A stretch of DNA of 64,000 bases from Lolium rigidum (GCF_022539505.1 NC_061512.1:249690510-249754509), one strand, 5' to 3'; shown: positions 1-11,464, counted from the stretch's first letter. Numbers and translations are program-made. Notes: generated by a model not told the origin, from the letters alone.

Positions 1-3
1 AAG

Positions 4-705
4 ATGTGTCTTATCAAGAAGGAGATGAACGGGGAGTCGGGCTCGCCGTGCAGCGGGGACTACTACTCTCCCTCGACCTCGTCAGAGCAGCTACAGGGAC
101 AGAAACAGGCGGCGTGGACGAAGCGGCCGGCGGGAAGGACAAAGTTCAGGGAGACGCGGCACCCGGTGTTCCGCGGCGTGCGGCGCAGGGGCAATGCCGG
201 GCGGTGGGTGTGCGAGGTGCGCGTCCCAGGGCGGCGCGGGAGCAGGCTCTGGGTCGGCACCTTCGACACTGCCGAGATTGCCGCGCGCGCGCACGACGCC
301 GCCATGCTCGCCCTGGCCGGCGCAGGGTCCGCCTGCCTCAACTTCGCGGACTCTACAGAGCTGCTCGCCATGCCGGCCTCTTACCATAGCCTCGACGAGG
401 TGCGCCACGCCGTCACCGATGCTGTCGAGGACTTCCTACGGCGCGAGGCCCTGGGCGATGAGGACGCGCTGTCCGGCACTTCGTCGTCCACGCCCTCCTC
501 CCCCGTCACCGATGACGAGTCGTCTTCTTCGCAGGCCGAGGATTCGCCGTTCGAGCTGGAAGTCTTGAGTGATATGGGATGGGACCTGTACTACTCGAGC
601 TTGGCGCAAGGGATGCTCATGGCGCCGCCGTCCGCGGCTGCTGCGCTCGGCGATTACGGCGAGGTCAACCTCGCCGATGTGCCGCTCTGGAGCTACCAGA
701 GCTAG
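4..705 (+). CDS. CBF: CBF/DREB1 cold-response transcription factor, copy 1
   Basis: This intronless 233-aa gene encodes an AP2/ERF transcription factor of the CBF/DREB1 group, nuclear activators that bind CRT/DRE (CCGAC) sites in cold- and drought-response promoters. Visible features are the first CBF signature [15 protein letters not shown] (residues 40-54), an AP2 domain (about 55-115) with WVCEVR and the [18 protein letters not shown] helix, an acidic Ser-rich C-terminal half, and a terminal LWSYQS. In the AP2 domain, DREB position 14 is Val and position 19 is also Val, as in many monocot CBFs. The second CBF signature, usually DSAW, reads DSTEL (117-121). The ATG lies three bases into the window, so the promoter is outside it; the same start and N-terminus occur in the paralogue at 47664. 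Exact subgroup (probably the monocot CBF IV class) is inferred. Confidence 0.95.
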   Translation: MCLIKKEMNGESGSPCSGDYYSPSTSSEQLQGQKQAAWTKRPAGRTKFRETRHPVFRGVRRRGNAGRWVCEVRVPGRRGSRLWVGTFDTAEIAARAHDAAMLALAGAGSACLNFADSTELLAMPASYHSLDEVRHAVTDAVEDFLRREALGDEDALSGTSSSTPSSPVTDDESSSSQAEDSPFELEVLSDMGWDLYYSSLAQGMLMAPPSAAAALGDYGEVNLADVPLWSYQS

Positions 706-850
706 CTAGTTGCCGCCACTTCGAATTCCGCCTTCATATTTTTGTTGTCGTCTTGGCGTCCAATGCCAAATTTTGGTGATGTACGGTCACTGCTTGCAGT
801 TGGTAATGTGATTGTGCAAATTGGGGAAACAGAGCATTGCTTTTGACTGT
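706..850 (+). other. 3' flank/3' UTR shared with CBF copy 2
   Basis: The sequence after the stop codon is alignable with 48369-48510, after the second CBF gene. Shared runs include GTCGTCTTGGC, ATGCCAAATTTTGGT and the stretch around GGTGCAAATTGGG/AACAGAGCATG. It is probably the 3' UTR, and it shows that the duplication extends beyond the coding sequence. No clear AATAAA polyadenylation signal is visible. Confidence 0.7.
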
Positions 851-2192
851 TGACTTGCCACAATCAGCGATCTTTGCATTGTATACAACGACCGGAGCTT
901 ACGAGGGGAATCTTTGCGCATCAGCTCAACTATATACGTAGCTCTATATATATATATAGCTCGGTTTGTTTTTTAAATATTCAGAACCGGTATGTAAGTT
1001 TAAAATAAATCTAAGAACAAATCTAGATGTAGAAAATGTTGTGTTCTATGCACATGCAAAATTTCAATCAAAATCTTAAAGGGTTGTGCAAAAATAACCA
1101 CATCTTTACTGGTGAACATTACAAAATCTTAAATTCTATCAAATTTGGTTATTTATGTATATATCTAAATATAACGTATTTCGAGTTCAAAATTTGCATG
1201 TATATCACAACATTATCTTCTTTTATCTGGATTTCATTTCAGATTTTTTAAACTTCAAAATGTCGTTTTCAAATTCTAATTAAAAAGATGAACTACATGT
1301 TGCTTGGGCTAAAGGAAAATCTACAATCATGAGAACTGCTTTTGCCTTTTATAGAGTCTTTCTTTAGGAGATCGGTACTGCACGCGACATTCATTTTCCC
1401 CAACAAAATGGCCCTCTAATCGTCATTATTGCGATTCCTCAGCCTCCCAATGGCCCGCTTCCAACCTCCGCTAGAGCCGCTTACCAGTTATGATCTCTAG
1501 TTTCTCCTTCTGGCGGGATTTCCCCAACTCCCTAGTCAGGTGAGATTCCTCACATTCATAGTCTTGCTCCTTGGCAAGGCCTTTGGCTTGCTCCCATTCG
1601 TATAGCTTGGGCAAGAAGCATGATCTAGAAGATAGTTCGATGAACTTATCGTGCGATGGACACCACGCCGTCGCCACGAATGTGAGAGGGGTGGTACCCG
1701 CGGGTGATGATGACGAACTTGGAATGAGCTATCGGCCGGAGCTTGGCGCCGTCTCCACATGGCAAGGAGCACTGGCGGATCTGCAGCTAGCTTAGGGGGT
1801 GCACAGGACACCAGGTGGAAACCAATTTCTTTGTATCACAACATATTTTCACCATGTATGCATCCTGTAAAAAATGATTTGTAGCTGATGTGGCACCCGT
1901 ATGCACCCGGCCTGGTAAAAAATTCTCTAGCTCCACCGCTGGCGAGGAGAGGTATAAGACGAAAAGGAGCGATGCTGACATGGTAATGGCAACAACATGG
2001 AAAAGGGCTTGGCGATGTGAGGAGGAGCGGAAGATCAAGTGCGGAAGAAACAACATAATATGCGCTCATAGCGATGGATCGGGCCCAGCCAGAGAGAGCC
2101 AGAGGTGATGGTAGTAGAAAGAAGATGTTAGAAGGGGATGGTGCTGACGAGTTACCTGTTCATAGACAAAAATGGACCTCTGCCAAAACTTC
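851..2192. other. Intergenic, no gene recognised
   Basis: The first part (about 900-1420) is AT-rich and featureless, with a short (TA)n run near 940-957. A more GC-rich part (about 1440-1810) has short overlapping ORFs on both strands, but none has a recognisable domain. The text from about 1780 to 1930 resembles degenerate repeat sequence. I see no RNA gene or promoter that I can defend. Confidence 0.5.
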
Positions 2193-2194
2193 TA

Positions 2195-2360
2195 CTCCAT
2201 CCGTTTGAAAATGTAAAATGTTGAAGCACTTTCTTTGGTTCACCCACTTTAGTTTGTATCTAGTCTATTTTTAGTATGTATGTTCACTCACTTTAAATTG
2301 TATCTAGTCTATTTTATACTGTAAGAAGCTAAAACGTCTTAAATTTTGAAACAGTGGGAG
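2195..2360. mobile_element. Stowaway-type MITE
   Basis: The element begins CTCCATCCGTTTGAAAATG and ends with the complementary GAAACAGTGGGAG. It is flanked by TA on both sides (2193-2194 and 2361-2362), the target-site duplication of Tc1/mariner-derived Stowaway MITEs. It has no coding capacity, and its length (166 bp) is normal for the family. Confidence 0.8.
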
Positions 2361-2362
2361 TA

Positions 2363-3239
2363 ACAAAAGTGGGTGAAAGAACAAACAATGGACAACTTGT
2401 TGGATAATGCTGATTTGTGACAAGCGAGAAATGAGTGAGGTATGCGGAGTTGCGGACATCCCTTGAAGATGTCCTGACCACTGACCCGAGTCTCCCTTTT
2501 TCCTCGTTAGAAATCAGCACGTCAAGATTAAAAATATGTGAATGCCATTCGTGGCGGATGTACCAATTTCAGCGACAACCCGTTTGATTCAAAGGATTTT
2601 AAATATCTAGAAATATGCAAATGCACGAACAATTTGTCATGGCATGTGAAATTCTATAGAAATGAAAAACGCACGAATTAGTTGCATAAGTTATTCAGTT
2701 GCATCATAGGAGAAACAAAGAAATTTCTAGGGCTTATAGTTGTCAGACACATAGACATATTTTCAAGAAATCTAGCCTCATGCTAGAAATCTTATAAAAT
2801 TATAGTATAGTAAATCAATCCATACAAATTTTAGAGGGTTCAACCCGAAAATGTGTTTCTGATCCCGTGCACAGCTGCTCTCGGTATCACTGCGCTTCAT
2901 TCTTGCCAAGATTTGTGTGCTCGCGTTGTATTTCTATGGGAAATTATTTTCTATTCAAAGTCTGCCACTCGCATGGCCCAGAACTGCCAACGCATTTAAC
3001 ACGAACATTGTTATTAGCTACACTCGGTACAGATGGAGGTCACAGAATGGATTGATCTTGTAGCCTACTGCACTTGCCATACATGTATCGTGCTGCAACA
3101 TTTATTTCTGCGTGTCCTGTAGCACAGGGATTCCAAAACTAGAAAACAAGCTCATCTGAGCCCGGGTGTAGAAACGCCATGCCCGGGTTCAACCCTTAAA
3201 ATCAAATGATCCGGGCATGCAACACTAACCAAAAAAATT
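2363..3239. other. Intergenic, no gene recognised
   Basis: This is AT-rich sequence. The part 2578-2850 starts with a CCCGTTTGATTCAAAGGATTTT segment that resembles the end of a common grass MITE, but I could not find a convincing matching end. A small dyad with CCCGGGT/CCGGGCATG lies at about 3160-3220. No coding region is supported. Confidence 0.4.
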
Positions 3240-3700
3240 GACTTCTTATAGAGTCAGCGGCTCTCTCGCATAGAAAAAAACTGTAAATCCACATCTAACA
3301 AAAAAGTCAGCACCTATTTTATTGCCTAGCAAAATATCAGCGTTTACTTTATAGTTTTAGAATTCCAATCGTCTACTCAGTCAACTCAAAACCGTGAGCT
3401 CATATCCAGTCGTCAAGGCGTTCCACACTTGCTGGTTGCTGCTATACTTGTACTACCACTTGCGCTTTCAGAACTTTGAAGCCACCAAAGGCCGCGTCTG
3501 CCCATCTGCTTGTTGAGTTGAAACAGGCGAGCCCTCCTTGCCCCTGTTTGTTGGCAGGCGGTCGATCGATGTGGACGCAGTGATGTCATTGCTGATCTTA
3601 TTTCGTAGCAGCGACGCATGAATCAAGCTTTGGTCTGAACTCCAACTTGGATGCCGGACTGTCCCGTCAAGCGTCAAGCCCGACGGTTGACGAAGTCAGA
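3240..3700. repeat. Duplicated block I, copy in CBF unit 1
   Basis: This block is collinear with 50630-50995 downstream of CBF copy 2. Shared runs include GTCAGCGGC, GCCACCAAAGGCC, GAGTTGAAACAGGCGAGCCC and GCAGTGATGTCAT. It lies about 3.2 kb after the start of CBF 1; the other copy lies about 3.0 kb after the start of CBF 2. This makes it part of the segmental duplication rather than an independent repeat insertion. No clear ORF spans both copies. Confidence 0.75.
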
Positions 3701-4034
3701 CTAAGCAAGAGAGTATTAATTTGTGAACTTAACCACACTGTCCTGCGCCAAACTAACGGTTCAGAAAATCTAACCTCATGCTAGACCTGACATTCATGGT
3801 TCGCTCGGTAGAGAGAAGCGAGAGAGGAGCCTTGATCTAAAGAGTACGTCACTTAGAGTTTTATAAATAGAAAATTTGTCTCCTCCAACCGTTACATATT
3901 TACCACGTCAGCATGACAGTGTGCCTATCTAGTTAGAAATAGCGTTAAACAACTTAAATGGAGTGATCATTCTTTTTTTAATAGAGGCTTGGCCATTGAT
4001 TTTCTTACGAAAATTTAAATTCTGGTGGTTTTTT
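3701..4034. other. Intergenic up to the LINE insertion
   Basis: No gene is seen here. The last twelve bases (TGGTGGTTTTTT, 4023-4034) are nearly repeated after the LINE poly-A tract (TAGTGGTTTTTT, 6623-6634) and are probably the left copy of its target-site duplication. Confidence 0.5.
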
Positions 4035-6622
4035 AAAGTCCTATCCACAATGGTAACGGCAACCCTGTTTTCTCTCACCATGCCAAGGCCTCCATCCTGC
4101 ACACCTTCTTCAAAGGCCTTCTGGGCACCCCTCTCCCTGCTTCTGCCATTCTCGATCTCTCTTCCCTGGTTGCTCCCACCTCCCTCACCCCCTCCCAAGC
4201 CGCTTCCCTTGCATCCGCTTTTACCCTTGAAGAAATAAAAACCGCCCTTTTCTCCATGAAAGATAACTCTAGCCCTGGCCCAGACGGCTTTGGCCCGTCC
4301 TTTTATAAGCGCAACTGGGACCTCGTTAAACATTGCCTGCAAGCGTCCCTTGCAGATTTCCACTCCCTTAAAACCGATCTCCGACCCATCAATAAATCGT
4401 ACATTGTCCTCCTTCCAAAGAAGGAGGGAGCGAATAATCCTGATAACTTTCGGCCCATTTCTCTTCAAAATTGTTGCTTAAAAGTTCATACCAAATGCCT
4501 TACCCTTCGCCTTCGGAACCTCATTCCTTACCTGGTTCACCCCGACCAAACAGGGTTTATCTCTGGTCGTTCCATTGCTGAAAACTTTGTCTACGCCGCT
4601 GACATCGTCCAGGCTTGCCACAGACGCAACTCCCCTGCGGCTATGTTCAAGATGGATTTCCGCAAGGCCTTCGATTCCATCAGTTGGGATGCTCTTGACC
4701 GGATTCTTGAAGCTAAAGGTTTCCCCCCTCTTTGGCGGGATTGGATTAAAATGATTAACCGCACTAGCCAAACCGCGGTGCTGCTCCATGGCATACCTGG
4801 ACCCTGGATTCAGTGCCGCAGGGGACTTCGGCAGGGAGATCCGTTGTCCCCCTTCCTTTTCAACATCATTGCGGATGTTCTTCAACAAATGCTCCTCCAA
4901 GCATCTCGAGACGGTCTCCTTCTCCACCCGCTTGTTGATGACCTTCTCTGCCCCATTCTCCAATATGCTGATGATACCCTCATTATCATTAGGGCTATCC
5001 CGGAGCATGTCGCCAACCTCAAAAATGTTCTCGACACCTTTTCTGCTGCCACAGGCCTGGTCATCAACTTCCACAAAAGTACCTTCGTTCCCATCAAAAC
5101 CACACAAGACTCTGCCCTGGATATGGCGTCCACATTTGGATGCGCCGTATCTTCCTTCCCTTTGACCTACCTTGGTCTTCCCCTCTCCACGCACAAGCTC
5201 CGTTTCGCTGATTTTGCGCCTATCATGTCCAAAAGCGACATGCGGCTTTCTGGCTGGCGCGGCAGATGCCTTCCGATTGGGGGGCGCCTCCTTCTTGTTA
5301 ACTCTGTCCTCACCGCTATGCTTGCCCATGCCATGAGTGCCGGCCTCCTCCCCGCTGGCGTCATTGAAGCTATTGATAAGCGGAGACGCGCCTTCCTCTG
5401 GACTGGGGAGGAAACCTGCAACGGTGGTCAGTGTAAAGTTGGCTGGACTGATGTCTGCACGCCCAAAAAACTTGGGGGACTTGGTGTTCTCTCTATCCAG
5501 GCCCAGAACTCCGCCCTCCTCACTAAGTTCCTCACCAAACTCCATTCCGACTCCTCGGCTCCATGGGCTTGCTGGTTTCGCCACCAATACGGCTAGAATG
5601 GGAACCATGATATGGGGGACCAGCACTATCTCGACACCCCCATTTGGAAGGACATCCTTGCTGGCATTGACAGATTTTGTGCCATCTCAAATGTGACCAT
5701 TGGTAATGGGACTTCAACTGCTTTCTGGTTTGATCTCTGGTTGGGCAACTCCACGCTCCATGATCGCTTTCCTATCCTGTTCTCTCACTCCGCCCGCCCT
5801 AACCTTAATGTCGCCACTGCCCTCTCTCAGGACATTCGTCATTTTCTGGTCCCCCGCCTCTCTGTTGCTGCGGCATCCGAGCTTCGAGACCTTGCCGTTG
5901 AGCTACACTCGGTGCACCTGAACATCGGGAACCCGGATATTAGAGTTTGCCGTCTCACGAACAAAAAGCTTTCAAACAAACACCTCTATGCCTCTACTTT
6001 CAGCCATCTGCGGGTCGATGATGTGGCGACCACAATTTGGAGGAGTGCTGCCCCTCTTAAGTGCAAAATCTTCTGCTGGCTTGCTCGGAAAAAGCGTCTT
6101 CCAACCAATGAGCGGCGATTCAGACACCACCTTTGCAACTCTGCCACCTGCCTCGCCTGCCCTCTTGATGAAGATACGGACCACCTCCTGCTGCTCTGCC
6201 CCCGCGCCAAGCAAGTCTGGCGCCTTTTCCACCACGACTTCGACAACATGTCCTCGGCCACCTTCGATGACTTTTGGCTCTCGCACTGCCGCACCTATGA
6301 AGAGTCTACCATCAATACTACCATCGCTTGGACTATTTGGAAGCGAGGGAATGCCCGGACCTTTAATGGGCTCGACGAGGATCTTCCCACGGTCTCTCGA
6401 AGATGCATTGAAGACATTAGACTTTGGGCTTACCGTTGTAACACTCCCTCCTCTACCTCTCTTCTTAATAACTGGTGTAACGGTCATGATCCTCCCTGAG
6501 ACTCCACCCCCTTTTTTCTCTCTGTCCTCCAAAACTTTTGTAATGACCCCTGTATGCTTGTTGTGTTGATATAATATGTTCAGGCCGGCGTAAGCCCGCC
6601 GTAGTCCAGGTCAAAAAAATGG
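4035..6622 (+). mobile_element. 5'-truncated LINE (non-LTR retrotransposon)
   Basis: The element starts abruptly at about 4035, where LINE reading frame begins, so the ORF1, endonuclease and N-terminal RT portions are lost. It ends in a 3' UTR containing TTCAGGCCGGCGTAAGCCCG and a short A tract (6613-6619). The imperfect 12-bp repeat on both sides (4023-4034 and 6623-6634) fits target-primed reverse transcription with 5' truncation, the usual fate of LINEs. It is present in the CBF 1 unit only. I saw no counterpart in unit 2, so it inserted after, or was lost following, the duplication. Confidence 0.85.
4037..6499 (+). pseudogene. LINE ORF2 remnant: reverse transcriptase and zinc-binding C-terminus
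   Basis: One frame runs from 4037 to 6499, broken only by a TAG at 5594-5596. The first part holds the RT domain: a conserved SPGPDGF motif just after 4256, FRPISL, the first catalytic Asp in FKMDFRKAFDSISW, RQGDPLSPFLFN and the YADD box (about 4964-4975). The part from 5612 has the RT zinc-binding region typical of plant LINEs, with LKCKIFCWLA followed by a Cys/His cluster (CLACPLDEDTDHLLLLC). In an intact element the protein nicks target DNA and copies the RNA; here the endonuclease is absent and the stop codon separates the two halves. Apart from that single stop the frame is well preserved, which suggests a fairly young copy. Confidence 0.85.
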
Positions 6623-6634
6623 TAGTGGTTTTTT

Positions 6635-6819
6635 TGCAATTATCTTGTTCTCCCGTAATTATTTTGTGGTGATACCTTTATCACCACACTTGTAACCATT
6701 AATCGCGGAAGTACGCAAGTGTAATAATTCAACACATCAGTCACTGAATTACCAATGCCACGGAGTGCTGCTAATTACTGCTCGCATGAATTCTGAAACA
6801 CAATAAAATCAAAAGGTAA
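6635..6819. other. Short intergenic segment
   Basis: No gene or repeat is recognised. A small dyad (GTGGTGATACCTTTATCACCAC, about 6665-6686) can form a short hairpin. Confidence 0.4.
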
Positions 6820-7240
6820 GACGCAGCTGGATGAATCCTGATACTCAGTCACCAGCTAAATAACCACCACTACTAGTCAGTGAGGAAAGCGTGTGTAATT
6901 GCGCACTGACGGTGGCCGGACGGATAAGGCTAGACCGCCCGCGTCGCTGCCGCGGTGTATTTCAATTTGCAACTGTCTCACCGCCGTTGCAGTCGCCGTC
7001 CTTCTTCCCAGCCCCCAAGCGACAACCTCCATTAAAATATACTCCGACGGCCACACGCGAAAGGGGAAGAAGCGTCGCGAGCCACAGCCGTACAAACAAA
7101 ACGATAACCTTTTGGTATTAATTAAAACCGGTGACTATAATAAGCATGGGATGCGAGTGCTCGAGCGTGATTGGGAATGGAATGCATCTCCTCCCACAAG
7201 TTGGGCTGGCAGGCGGTAGGGAATTGAAAAGGTTGAGTTT
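6820..7240. repeat. Duplicated block II, copy in CBF unit 1
   Basis: This block is strongly similar to about 56105-56530, downstream of CBF copy 2. Shared runs include GGACGGATAAGGCTAGACCG, CCCGCGTCGCTGCCGCGGTG, CAACTGTCTCACCGCCGT and AACGATAACCTTTTGGTATT. It is GC-rich compared with its surroundings. The short ORFs that cross it are not conserved in frame between the copies, so it does not look coding. It could be a relic of a gene flank or a conserved regulatory segment of the duplicated unit. Confidence 0.75.
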
Positions 7241-8400
7241 TGTCCTGTTTCCCGCCCAGGTGAATGATGGAGCGCAAGTTGGGGTACGGGATCGGGATGG
7301 GGGCGACGGATTCAGCACACGCGGTACAAGTGCACTTTCCCTGAATTTTGCTCCCGCAACTTACCTTTTCCGCCTGATGGATATTGGGGTTGACCGGCAT
7401 GGTGGGCGGTCTCGGTTTGGAGTGGTGGCGCATTGACGTGGACATAAGTGCACGGACGAATATATACAGTATTTTCTGTAGTGAAATATATATTCTCTTG
7501 TATTACACAATTAATGTCTAGAATTATTATTTTTTTGCTTGGAAGTCACCCGTTTTAAGGTCTTCTTTCTTTGTAATTTTTCTACTCTATGCAATGAACA
7601 CAACAGCTCTTCTGCTATTATCCAAAAAAAGATCTAGAAAAAACCCGTAAAATTTGACTCAATCATTACATTTAGAATAGTGATTTCTAAACATCTCTTT
7701 GTGCCTGATGAGAACCGGTCTTTTAAAGTTCCTATAAAAAAAGTTCTCACATACCAAGATTATCAAACACTTTTGCTCCATAGGGATTTCAAAAAAGACA
7801 TCATCAGTGACAACTAATTAATCATGGTAGCCGAATAAACAGATATATCGGAGCTCATGCACACGTAATCCACTAATTATAAAAATATCATTATCCACTA
7901 TTAACAAAATTAAATCATCATAATGGTCGAACTTGGCCAAGCAATTTAAAACTGCGGGAAATTATAGTATTTATATAATGTACTGAACTTTTATACATTT
8001 TAAGGGAAAAACATTGCATGCTATGCTATCAACAAGCATGTAGTTTTTTTACTTGCCATAATTGACCATATTCCAATGTTGTTAAATTTTAGTTGCAACG
8101 TTACACAATTAAGATAAACGGGAGGAGATCTACACATCTTTGTTAATTGTAATGTATTTTATTATGCAAGTGTAATATATATCTTCAAATAAACTTGTGT
8201 TATGTTATGCTTTAATTGTATTTTCATAATTATAAAAGTGTATATATATTTTTGGTAAAGGTATCTACATCATATTCCCCGAAATTTGTATTTGTAGCAG
8301 TTTCTAGTATATTAATAGATATCCATATATGTTCATTGAAACTTCTAGATTATAAAATTTAACGCTCTGCAATACTCTAGTGCATACTCTTTATTGTCTC
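7241..8400. other. AT-rich intergenic DNA
   Basis: After a moderately GC-rich first 200 bases, this stretch becomes strongly AT-rich (about 7440-8400), with many stops in all frames. I see no gene, RNA or clear transposon end. Confidence 0.5.
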
Positions 8401-9047
8401 TTCAATAAGCTTGTTGGTGGAGTGACTCAAGATGATGGAATTGATTATTTCTCGGATCTCGGCTACCATGGTGGCGGAAGAGAAGTTGAAGAAGGCTTGG
8501 CTTGCCTAGGTTCTGTTGTGTGGAGTTTTTACCCGACGTCTACGAGCGGCGCTTGAAGGTCATGCATCCCCCCCTCTCTTAGTAGTATTTTCGTAAGGCA
8601 TCAAGGTGGGATCCAGGCGGAACTCCGCCCAATAAGCTCGCATGTTGGCTAGTTTGACTGCTCACGTATTGGATCTAGATGTACTCTGGGTCCTTCTTGA
8701 TCTCACTATCGGTGTAGTTCTTGGAGGAGCTAATGCTCCTCCCCTCCAAAGATCCTTCTGGTCGAATGGAGGCCTCGGGGAGTTTGTCCCTTGTTTATCT
8801 GGAGTTCGTCAGCATCAGATCTTCAAAGACTAAGATGCCTCGCCGATGCTTCTTATGGCCGAAAGGCTGCCGCCATCTTGCTCCTCCTAGTCAACATGCC
8901 AAAGGTAGAGTCTGATGTAGCTCTACAACGACGACAAACTCATGCATGTCTCCAAGTGTTGATGTACCCAACTATGTCGCGGGTGGCCTTGGCATAGAGC
9001 TCATCTGCATCGCTGGTTGAGGAGGACCTAATGGCATTTTGCACTAT
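8401..9047 (+). other. Unclassified GC-rich segment, interrupted by solo LTR C
   Basis: The composition changes sharply at about 8405 to gene-like sequence with several short + strand ORFs (8642-8833 and 8791-8997) in different frames. Solo LTR C inserted at its right end, after ACTAT at 9043-9047. The sequence resumes at 32189 and runs for about 100 bases with a T-rich tract. It may be an old retroposon or gene fragment; I do not recognise a domain. Confidence 0.35.
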
Positions 9048-9283
9048 TGATACGTCCCAAACGTATCTATAATTTCTTATGTTCCATGCTACTTTTATGA
9101 CAATACTTGCATGTTTTATACATACTTTACATCATTATTATACATTTTCCGGCACTAACCTATTAACAAGATGCCGAAGCGCCAGTTGCTGTTTTCTGTT
9201 GTTTTTGGTTTCAGAAATCCTACAAAGGAAATATTCTCGGAATTGGACGAAATCAACGCCCAGGGTCTTATTTTTCTGCCGAG
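9048..9283 (+). mobile_element. Solo LTR C, left part (Athila-type Ty3/Gypsy)
   Basis: The LTR starts TGATACGTCCCAAACGTATC directly after the target duplication ACTAT (9043-9047). It is interrupted after 236 bp by element A, which duplicated CCGAG (9279-9283 and 30911-30915). The remainder is at 30916-32183. Together the pieces form one LTR of about 1.5 kb with no internal domain, so this is a solo LTR left by LTR-LTR recombination. Confidence 0.9.
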
Positions 9284-10685
9284 AGATGACCCACAAGTAT
9301 AGGGGATCGCAACAGTCTTCGAGGGAAGTATTACCCAATTTATTGATTCGACACAAGGGGAGACAAAGAATACTTGTAAGCCTTAACAGCGGAGTTGTCA
9401 ATTCAGCTGCACCTAGAAACAGACTTGCTCGCAAGATTTTATCAGTAGTAACAGTTTTATAGCAGTAACGGTAGCGAAATAACAGCAGCGAGTAACAAAG
9501 ACAGCAACAGTGATTATAGTAGACAGCAGGATTAAAATACTGTAAGCACAGGGACGGATTAACGGGCGTTGCATAGATGAGAGAAACTCATATAACAATC
9601 AAAGCAGGGGCATTTGCAGATAATAATAAAACGGTATCCAAGTACTAATCAATCAATAGGCATGTGTTCCATATTTAGTCGTACGTGCTCGCAATGAGAA
9701 ACTTGCACAACATCTTTTGTCCTACCAGCACGGTGGCAGCCGGGCCTCTAGGGAAACTATCGGAAATTAAGGTACTCCTTTTAATAGAGTACCGGAGCAA
9801 AGCATTAACACTCCGTGAACACCTGTGATCCTCACATCACTGACATTCCCTCCGGTTGTCCCGATTTCGTAACTTCGGGGCCATTGGTTCCGGACAGCGA
9901 CGTGTGTATACAACTTGCGGGTAAGATCATAAACAACGAATATCTTCATGAATCAATAACATGTTCAGATCTGAGATCATGGCACTCGGGCCCTAGTGAC
10001 AAGCATTAAGCATAACAAGTTGCAACAATATCATAAAAGTGACATCTACGGATACTAGGCACTATGCCCTAACAATCTTATGCCTATTACATGACCAATC
10101 TCATCCAATCCCTACCATCCCCTTCAGCCTACAGCGGGGGAATTACTCACACATGGATGGGGGAAAACATGGCTGGTCGATGGAGAGGCGTTGGTGGTGA
10201 TGGCGGTGAAGATCTCCTCCAATTCCCCGTCCCGGCGGAGTGCCAGAACGGAGACTTCTGGCTCTCGAGACGGAGTTTCGCGATGTGGCGGCTCTCTGGA
10301 GGGTTTCTGGCGACTTCGACTTCTCCCGTGCGTTTTTAGGTCGAGGGCGATAAGTAGTCCGAAGGAGGGCGTCGGGGGCCAGCCGAGGGGGCCACACACT
10401 AGGGCCGCGCGGGCCCCTCCTGGGCCGCGCCGGCCTAGTGTGTGGGGCCCTCGTGCCCCCACCTGGCTTGCCCTTCTGGCTCCGCCAATATTCTGGGAAA
10501 ATAGGGCCTTCTGTATAAATTCCGAGGTTTTTCCTGAAAGTTGGATTTCTGCACAAAAATGAGACACCAGTGCAATTCTCGTCGAAAACAGCGTTAGTCG
10601 GTGTTAGTTGTATCCAAAATACACAAATTAGAGGCAACACAATAGCAAAAGTGTTCGGGAAAGTAGATCCGTTTTGAACGTATCA
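9284..10685 (-). repeat. Element A left LTR (3' LTR)
   Basis: This 1402-bp LTR starts with AGATGACCC (TGATGACCC in the other copy) and ends AACGTATCA. It pairs with 27900-28989 plus 30596-30910 (1405 bp). It contains a GC-rich dyad (about 10382-10455) with ACACACTAGG and CCTAGTGTGT arms. By eye the first 310 bases differ from the right copy at roughly 15-20 places, many at CAG/CTG trinucleotides. Confidence 0.9.
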
Positions 10686-10700
10686 ACTCCCCCAAGCTTA
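10686..10700 (-). promoter_or_regulatory. Polypurine tract of element A
   Basis: ACTCCCCCAAGCTTA directly abuts the LTR; on the - strand it reads TAAGCTTGGGGGAGT. It is the expected primer site for plus-strand DNA synthesis next to the 3' LTR. Confidence 0.85.
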
Positions 10701-11350
10701 GCTTATTGCTTGTCCTCAAGCAATTCAGTTAACAACTGAGCGATAAAAGAACTTTCACGAACACATTTGCTCATATGGTGTATATATTCTCATGCTATGG
10801 CTAATACTTAAGCAGTTCATAATGAGATACATGCAAATAAGATCATCCAACAGCTATGTCAATCATGGAGAGGTACCAACAATTAATAATAAGCATCATG
10901 AATTATGTATATAAGCAAGATTGCAATGTTCATAAGAGAGTATGATAAAGTGGTATCTCGCTTGCCCGTATTTGATCGGCAAAACATAAATGCCCAGGCA
11001 CCTCTGGAGTTCATAGAAAGACTAGAAGTAGTGATTGTCAAAGATAAAAGCATCAAAGTTATACCACAATCAATCATATTTTGAGACAAGCATATTATAC
11101 TAAGAATGAGAATTGTGCTCTCAAGATAGTGCTCAAAGAAAGAATGGAGACACAACATAAAAGTAAAAGATTGACCCTTCGCAGAGGGAAGCAGGGATTA
11201 ACATGCGCTAGAGCTTTTCATTTTTAAAAACAGGAGTAAAATTATTTTGAGAGGTGCTTGTTGTTTTCAACGAATGGTAATGGGTACACTAACTACCTCG
11301 TCAACCAGACTCCCAAGAGCGGCTCCCATGAATTATTTGTATGTTTATGT

Positions 11351-11437
11351 GGCACTCCTTCCAACCTTTCTTACACAAACCATGGCTAACCGAATCCTCG
11401 GGTGCCTGCCAACAATCACATACCATGAAGGAGTGCC
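11351..11437. repeat. Hairpin repeat (GGCAC type) in element A
   Basis: The perfect 10-bp arms GGCACTCCTT (11351-11360) and AAGGAGTGCC (11428-11437) enclose 67 bases containing CCATGGCTAACCGAATCC. The same structure and length occur at 41981-42067 in element E on the opposite strand. Confidence 0.8.
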
Positions 11438-11464
11438 TTTTTATTTAAGTTTTATTATGATGAT

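Noticed and set aside
6..568. Long ORFs in other frames and on the opposite strand of CBF copy 1, and likewise of copy 2 (47562-48477)
   Set aside because: They are shadows of the GC-rich CBF coding sequence. Only the annotated frame has the AP2 domain and conserved differences.
3963..4238. 91-aa ORF at the start of the LINE
   Set aside because: It is out of frame with the RT coding sequence, which runs in another frame from 4037; the ORF is a chance overlap across the truncation point.
10124..10640. Several overlapping ORFs on both strands of the element A LTR, and equivalents in the other LTRs
   Set aside because: They arise from the GC-rich dyad and lack stops only because of base composition. 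They are not conserved in frame between LTR copies.
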